From positions 91,318-155,317 of the forward strand of contig KB722740.1 in the NCBI GenBank assembly GCA_000349905.1: a stretch of DNA of 64,000 nucleotides, in the 5' to 3' direction. Of the stretch, positions 59,181-64,000 are shown piece by piece; the first letter of the stretch is position 1, and each line of letters begins with the position of its first letter. Origin of the DNA: Volvariella volvacea V23. Taxonomy: Eukaryota > Basidiomycota > Agaricomycetes > Agaricales > Pluteaceae. Under the pieces are notes generated by a model. That model saw nothing but the letters and a program-made list of their open reading frames with translations, was not told where the DNA came from and ran no database searches. The translations under genes and the position numbers were made by a program.

Positions 59181-60663
59181 ATGCCCGGAAAGGATTTCTT
59201 CACCGCTGAACCCGTCGTTTCATCTGTTGCCCCAGTCCTAGAGGACACCATTGTCACCCCTCTCAATGGAACCCACTTTGGTGCCTCTTCTTCAAGGTCT
59301 CCACCGCTCGTAAATGGTGTCTACTACAACCCCCGATACGACCCCGAAAACTTCCTTGAGGGCCCTCTGTCTGATGATGCAGCAACCCGCCTCCGCCAAA
59401 TGCTCGCACGACCAGGAATTGTTGTAAGTAACATTGCTTTGGTGACTAAGATAAGGATCCAGACTGAAGACCTGTCTTATTAAGGTTGCTCCAGGAATTT
59501 GCGATGGTATTAGTGCACGCTGTGCCATTGAAGCAGGATTCGACTGCTTATACCAGAGTGGTGCCGCCACTACTGCCTCTCGTCTGGGCCAACCCGACTT
59601 GGCTGTTGCCACATTAAATGACTTTGTTGGAGTAAGTGGATTAAGCTAGAGCGATAATAATAACTTGACATTTTGTTCTTAGGCTGCTCAAATGGTCTGC
59701 AGCATCAACCCAACTGTACCTGTCATTGCCGATGCAGATACTGGGTACGCTCAACCGATAAAAATAAGGTTGACTAGTGATGCTCACGTTGAATCAAAAG
59801 CTTCGGTGGACCGATCAACGTTGCACGCACTGTCCAGCAATACGTCCGCGCTGGTGTTGCCGGTATGCACATCGAGGATCAAGTCCAAACCAAGCGCTGT
59901 GGTCACTTGATGGGCAAGCAAGTCGTCTCCCGCGAAGAGTTCATCACACGCATTCGCGCAGCTGTTATTGCTCGAGATGAAATCCCAGGGGGATCAAACT
60001 TTGTAAGTGGCCCTTCTGCAGACTGTGGTTGGTGTGTTTTGACGGAAGGCCTATAGGTCATCATTGGACGAACTGACTCTGCACAAGTTCTTGGAATGGA
60101 GGAGGCGTTGATCCGCCTCAAGTTGGCTGCGAATGCCGGTGCCGATGTTTGCTTCATCGAGGGTGTCAAGACCAAGGAACTTCTCGAGCAGACCGTCGCT
60201 GCACTCGCACCCAAACCCGTGAGCAACATCCTATCTTCCTTGCAATCACACGGTTTTCTAAACTGTTTGACTGAACAGGTTCTAGTTAACGTCATCTCTG
60301 GTGGTTTGACACCTGCCTTCACATACAAGGAAGCAGAGCAGATGGGAGCTAAGATCATCAGTAAGTGTTTGCAGTTGCAGGATCGACAGGGTCGAGTCTC
60401 ACCAACCCTCTCCAATCAGTCTTCTCTTTGGTGTCTTGCGTCGCAATGGTGCACGCGGTCCGAGCTGCCATGAAATCCCTGAAGAAGACTGGGACGGACT
60501 TCATTTCTGCTCAGGGTATGGACCCCAAGGCGTTTTTCGAAGTCATGGGTAAGAATGTCCCTCCCACCGCCATGTTACAGCACTGACGAATTGCGAATCA
60601 GGTTTGGACTATGTGATAGATCTCGATGCAAGGGCAGGTGGTTCCGCATTCAACGAAGTGTAA
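59181..60663 (+). CDS. isocitrate lyase/PEP mutase superfamily C-C lyase
   Basis: Eight exons (59181-59423, 59485-59631, 59683-59744, 59801-60002, 60057-60218, 60279-60360, 60420-60548, 60602-60663) give 1089 nt, 362 residues. A TIM-barrel lyase of the ICL/PEPM superfamily: substrate/metal site DADTGFGG (Asp147, Asp149), EDQ at 176-178, the gating/catalytic loop KRCGH (182-186), IGRTD (221-225) and a C-terminal AGGSAFNEV. The size fits the short group (2-methylisocitrate lyase-like, oxaloacetate acetylhydrolase, dimethylmalate lyase) and not true isocitrate lyase (~530 residues). As I recall, oxaloacetate hydrolases carry a diagnostic Ser where this protein seems to have Thr283 (GGLTP), which argues for another substrate. 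No targeting signal is obvious. Convergent with the b2-type dehydrogenase, 230 bp between stops. Confidence 0.9.
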
Positions 60664-60893
60664 AATAGGCATTGCATCATACCTCACATAGTTCTCTAGA
60701 TCCTCTTTATTCTTTTCTTCTGTTTCATTATACTTATGCATGGTTCCTTGAGTTTTGGGTATCAGGCAAGCGTTATATTTCCAATCATAGATCCCCTTGT
60801 ACTTTAGGCCCTCCACAAAACACCACTTTGTTGGCAACGCCAATACTCAGTCTACCCATGCCGGTGGGGCGTGAATGGACGCAAATCCGATAG

Positions 60894-63347
60894 TCACAGC
60901 CTGGACTTGACTTCCTTCAGGCGAGCGGATTGCAAGCTCTCATCTAAACACCACTTTGTGATTAAAACGGACAAAATCCTCAAGGATAATGACATACAGT
61001 TTGTATCAAATAGCCTATCGTTTGGTACGGCTACGATGTGACTGCCGATGTTGGAGGCATCGACCATCTCAGGCACAACGTCTTTGATGGTAGGAGCGCC
61101 CAACAGACGAAGATTCATCTCAAATTCGTCCTAAGCGAAGAGTTTATTAGCATGGTAGCAATAGAGCGCTGAGATGAGAAAATACTCACATGGAGAATTT
61201 GAAGTGCCTTATCCACTCCTTCTGGTCCATAAGACGAGAAAGCGTAGAGGAATGGTCTACCCACTCCAACTAATGAACATCCAATGTCAGACAGAGTTTT
61301 GATACGAATGATGCATAGCCTTACCAGCCGTAGCACCAAGTGCAACGGCCTTCAGCACGTCAGTAGCACGCCTTACACCACCGTCGACGAAGAGCTGAAA
61401 TTTCTCATTTGGGAACTTCAGCCCTCTTCTCGCGCCAAGCTCTCGCACGACCTCGACGAGGATTTCTATTCCTGAACGAGCAAAATCGAGCTGACGGCCG
61501 CCGTGGTTGGAAAGTACGACGCCGGCTATTCCGGCATCGTATGCTTGTAGCGCATCCTAAATTTATGTTACGATTGACGACTGAGAAAGTTGGGAAACTC
61601 GATACTTACCTCCCAGCATTGCACCCCCTTGAGAATAAGAGGCACTAAAATTTCATGAGAAGCGAGCTGTTGCGGTAGGATTGGTGCATACTCTTTGTAA
61701 TGCCCTTAAACCAGTCAAGGTCATCCCAGCAAAGTCCAGGATCAATGAAGGACTATGCCGATGTCAGAAATAGATATGTAGAAGCAGGGAGCACAGCGTA
61801 CGCTAATCGCTCGAGCGGCACCTTGAGAACGGTCAACACCTTTGGAACCAGCTTTGGTAACCTCAGATGGATCCTCGGCCTCGAACTTCATTCTCATATC
61901 CTGATCATGTCGGTTTAGTTCTCTAATATCAACCTTGAACAACCATTTGGCCTAACCTTTTCTCTTCGGCCTAGTTGTGGGGCATCTACGGTGATAAATA
62001 ATGCCTTGATACCCCTCTTCTCTGCATGTTGAACGATTCGCTTTGTGATTGCTCTATCTTTGTTCACGTATCTTTGGACAAAATCAGCGATGACTTTTCA
62101 CGTCGGGAATACACCTTACAGCTGTAGAAATTGTACTTGACCAGGCTGTGCCGCATCCACAATCTCATCAAATGAACACGATGCGAGAGTGGGAATCTAC
62201 AACAATATGAGAGACGTTATCGAGCGCTTGAAAGAGTATGGGTATAAGTGCGCACCATCTGAATGACACCGTGCTTCGCAGCAGCTCGTGTCAAGTTTAG
62301 TTCCCCATCAGGATGACCGAGTTTTCCCAGAGCTGTTGCGGTCTGAACCCCATTCGAAGTAAGTGGGCATATTCGTAATCATAGGACCATCAGACATACA
62401 ATATAGAGCGGCATGCTAGATTTATGCCCTAGTACTGTTGTCGACCAATCGACATTTGTTACATTTCGTAACACGCGAGGACGGAACCAGATTCTGTGCA
62501 GGATATAGTGAATAGCGAACAAAGCTGATCAACAGTAACCCATACCGATGATAGGCAGCGTGGTTCTCCCGTATCGTAATTTCGTCATCTGCTGCTGAGG
62601 AATAGTATGCCCAAGCCTTCTCGGACATAACTTGACGCGCGACGGACTAGAATTCCGGTCAAATTCCGAACCCGGATAAGGACTGTCACAGTGCATACCT
62701 CGAAATCATGTAGGTTAAGGATTTCATTGAGAGGTGGTCTGGCTGCAACACGCTCCTGTCGTGCCTTCTCTTCATCTGTAATCTTGACTTCTACCTTTTC
62801 CACTGTACTAAGGTCTACAGAACCCAGACTGACGGAGATGACTTGAGAAATTGCCGCGAGGTGGAATAAAGTCGAACCCACTGTTTCTCCGGTGGAAGGT
62901 TGGTCGTAATGGCGTCAGGCGGATGGATTGGGTCGTATTCCTGACTAAAGTAAACAGGTCTCTTGGCACAAGTGCTGTAACACAAGCAACACTAGAAACG
63001 TACGTAGCATCCTTCCCAGCATACTTTAGAATGATCTTGCTACCACCTACACGTCAATGCATGAGTGCTTGAACGACTTGCTTCCCAAGTCATCAAAAAA
63101 GTGTTTACCAGGATGTTCTGGAGAACGTCATGAATGCGGTGCACATTTTGGGATGAAGAAAGCTCACCATCTAGGAAGTCTGTGACGTCGTAGACTTTGC
63201 CTGAAATAGTGTCCAAGCCAGTCAATTGAGATTCACTAGTTGAACTTGGCAGTGATGCACACCATGCACGATGATCCAGCAGCTCTCTCGGGTGTTGTGT
63301 CGTGCGACCTCCTGGCCAGAGTACATTTTCACGTCGTTTGGGGCCAT
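60894..63347 (-). CDS. flavocytochrome b2-type 2-hydroxy-acid (lactate/glyoxylate) dehydrogenase with PTS1-like C-terminus
   Basis: Eighteen exons: 60894-60943, 60998-61130, 61190-61269, 61325-61556, 61610-61644, 61692-61752, 61802-61900, 61957-62071, 62120-62196, 62256-62342, 62400-62493, 62546-62646, 62699-62828, 62882-62944, 63004-63046, 63109-63117, 63168-63200 and 63263-63347, total 1527 nt, 508 residues. An N-terminal cytochrome b5 domain has heme ligands His41 (HPGG) and His64. The FMN-dependent TIM barrel has catalytic His362 in SNHGGRQLD, and QLYVNKDR, FITVDAPQLGRRE and VGVGRPFLYA. Yeast Cyb2 is mitochondrial, but here there is no presequence and the protein ends SRL, a PTS1-type tripeptide. 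From memory, wood-rot glyoxylate dehydrogenase is a flavohemoprotein of this size, so glyoxylate to oxalate is a real alternative to lactate. Exon 3 is only 9 nt. Confidence 0.93.
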
Positions 63348-63508
63348 TGTGAGATACAGAGAATGAGTCAAGGAGGGGTATCAAGTACGTGAAGTTGCCA
63401 ACAGATTGTGCCCGTGGGGTAATCGGCGTGCAAGCGGGGACCCGCTCCGGCCCGGGTAATCTTCCAGCCAGCCAATGATGTCATCCAATCAGCATTCTCA
63501 TTATACTC
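63348..63508. promoter_or_regulatory. compact divergent promoter
   Basis: Only 161 bp separate the start codons of the dehydrogenase (minus) and the DUF3669-like gene (plus), so control elements are probably shared. No TATA box is obvious. Confidence 0.45.
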
Positions 63509-64000
63509 ATGCCAATTCCTGAAGAACCTCAGCTCGAGCTTCAGCGCATTGGCGCGGGCAGCTTTGCCACGGTCTATGTACGGAGTGGTGCAGCTGGTGT
63601 GGCGATCAAGCAGCCTCATCGCCCAGAAAGCGCCGACATCCTTCTCGCAGAATATGGAGCCCTTGAGAAGCTTTATCCGTTGTGCAACACCAGTGGCTCG
63701 CTATTCCAACTCCCCCGTCCGATGGCATTTTCGGATCCTGCTTCCAACAGGTTTCTTACTCAGACCGTCCCTCGTCGTAATGGCCAATCACGGCCCTTGA
63801 TCCACCCTCAGACTCTATACGCGATGGAACGCGTTCCCCATCTTCCCATAAACATCGCAAACGCAATTGCCTCTCAGTTTTATCCTGAAGGTCACCGTTC
63901 GCATCCAGGTCCCCGTTTATGCCGCCTGTACTTTGGAAAAGATCTGAGCAAGCGCCGGCCTTCGGCTTTCTTCAATTCTGCCAACTTCCCTCTTGATGTC
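63509..64000 (+). CDS. DUF3669-like protein, 5' part (continues past window)
   Basis: The frame is open from ATG 63509 to the window edge (164 codons) with no stop. It reads MPIPEEPQLELQRIGAGSFA, then TVYVRSGAAGVAIKQPH, LLAEYGALEKLYPLCN, LYAMERVPHLPINIANAIA, LCRLYFGK and FFNSANFPLDV. The opening IGAGSFATVY followed by AIK resembles a kinase glycine loop and VAIK lysine. The downstream pattern (AMERVP, then LCRLYFGK and FFNSxNFPL) matches what I know as the fungal DUF3669 domain, often annotated as zinc-finger-like. The catalytic half, if any, lies outside the window. Family assignment is from memory of the motif pattern and moderate in confidence; the coding nature is certain enough from codon use and the length of the frame. 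Confidence 0.7.
   Translation, partial: MPIPEEPQLELQRIGAGSFATVYVRSGAAGVAIKQPHRPESADILLAEYGALEKLYPLCNTSGSLFQLPRPMAFSDPASNRFLTQTVPRRNGQSRPLIHPQTLYAMERVPHLPINIANAIASQFYPEGHRSHPGPRLCRLYFGKDLSKRRPSAFFNSANFPLDV

Noticed and set aside
59181..60663. True isocitrate lyase of the glyoxylate cycle
   Set aside because: At 362 residues it is too short and lacks the insertion domain; it belongs to the short ICL/PEPM group.
63509..64000. Protein kinase gene
   Set aside because: The glycine-loop-like start and AIK are suggestive, but the following segments match the DUF3669 pattern and no catalytic loop is visible within the window.

Overview
This is nuclear DNA of a filamentous basidiomycete, most likely an Agaricomycete. 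Genes are packed on both strands and interrupted by many short introns of about 46-75 nt, mostly GT-AG with branch points such as CTAAC/CTGAC. Codon use is unbiased, and the families are typical of mushroom fungi: oligopeptide transporters, F-box/LRR proteins, GH12, BTB and a lineage-type hypothetical family. One run of exactly 100 N (43180-43279) is an assembly gap inside a gene. I saw no plasmid, phage, CRISPR or obvious intact transposon.

Layout. 1-9.4 kb: the tail of a hypothetical gene, a SnoaL/NTF2-like gene broken by one stop, a hypothetical protein with a 21-bp coiled-coil repeat, another hypothetical protein, the ribosome-biogenesis gene KRI1, a small two-TM membrane protein and tRNA-Ile(AAU). 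9.4-18.6 kb: an AT-hook-like disordered protein and a 13-exon OPT-family oligopeptide transporter, both on the minus strand. 18.6-24.0 kb: a gene-poor stretch with no confident gene. 24.0-35.5 kb: LSM4, an F-box/LRR gene divergent from the diphthamide gene DPH5, a 2.4-kb empty stretch, and cytosolic asparaginyl-tRNA synthetase. 37.6-49.4 kb: a very long HSL-family alpha/beta hydrolase, a secreted GH12 glucanase, a gap-split APH-type kinase ending in a peroxisomal -AKL, mitochondrial Hsp70 (SSC1) behind a canonical heat-shock element, dynactin p25, and a TMEM70-like protein. 50.7-57.2 kb: a BTB protein and three tandem, decaying copies of one hypothetical family. 59.2-64.0 kb: an ICL/PEP-mutase-family lyase convergent with an 18-exon flavocytochrome b2-type dehydrogenase ending in -SRL, then the start of a DUF3669-like gene.

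How it fits together. Most genes are unlinked housekeeping functions (rRNA processing, RNA splicing/decay, translation, mitochondrial import, dynein transport). The most interesting local logic is metabolic. Near the right end a b2-type 2-hydroxy-acid or glyoxylate dehydrogenase, with no visible mitochondrial presequence and a PTS1-like tail, sits tail to tail with a C-C lyase of the isocitrate lyase superfamily, which could form a peroxisomal organic-acid or oxalate module. The -AKL kinase looks like a free-standing version of the kinase domain of ACAD10/ACAD11. Exon models were built by hand from splice sites, phase and family conservation; where I give an exon sum it is divisible by three, which is an internal check and not transcript evidence.
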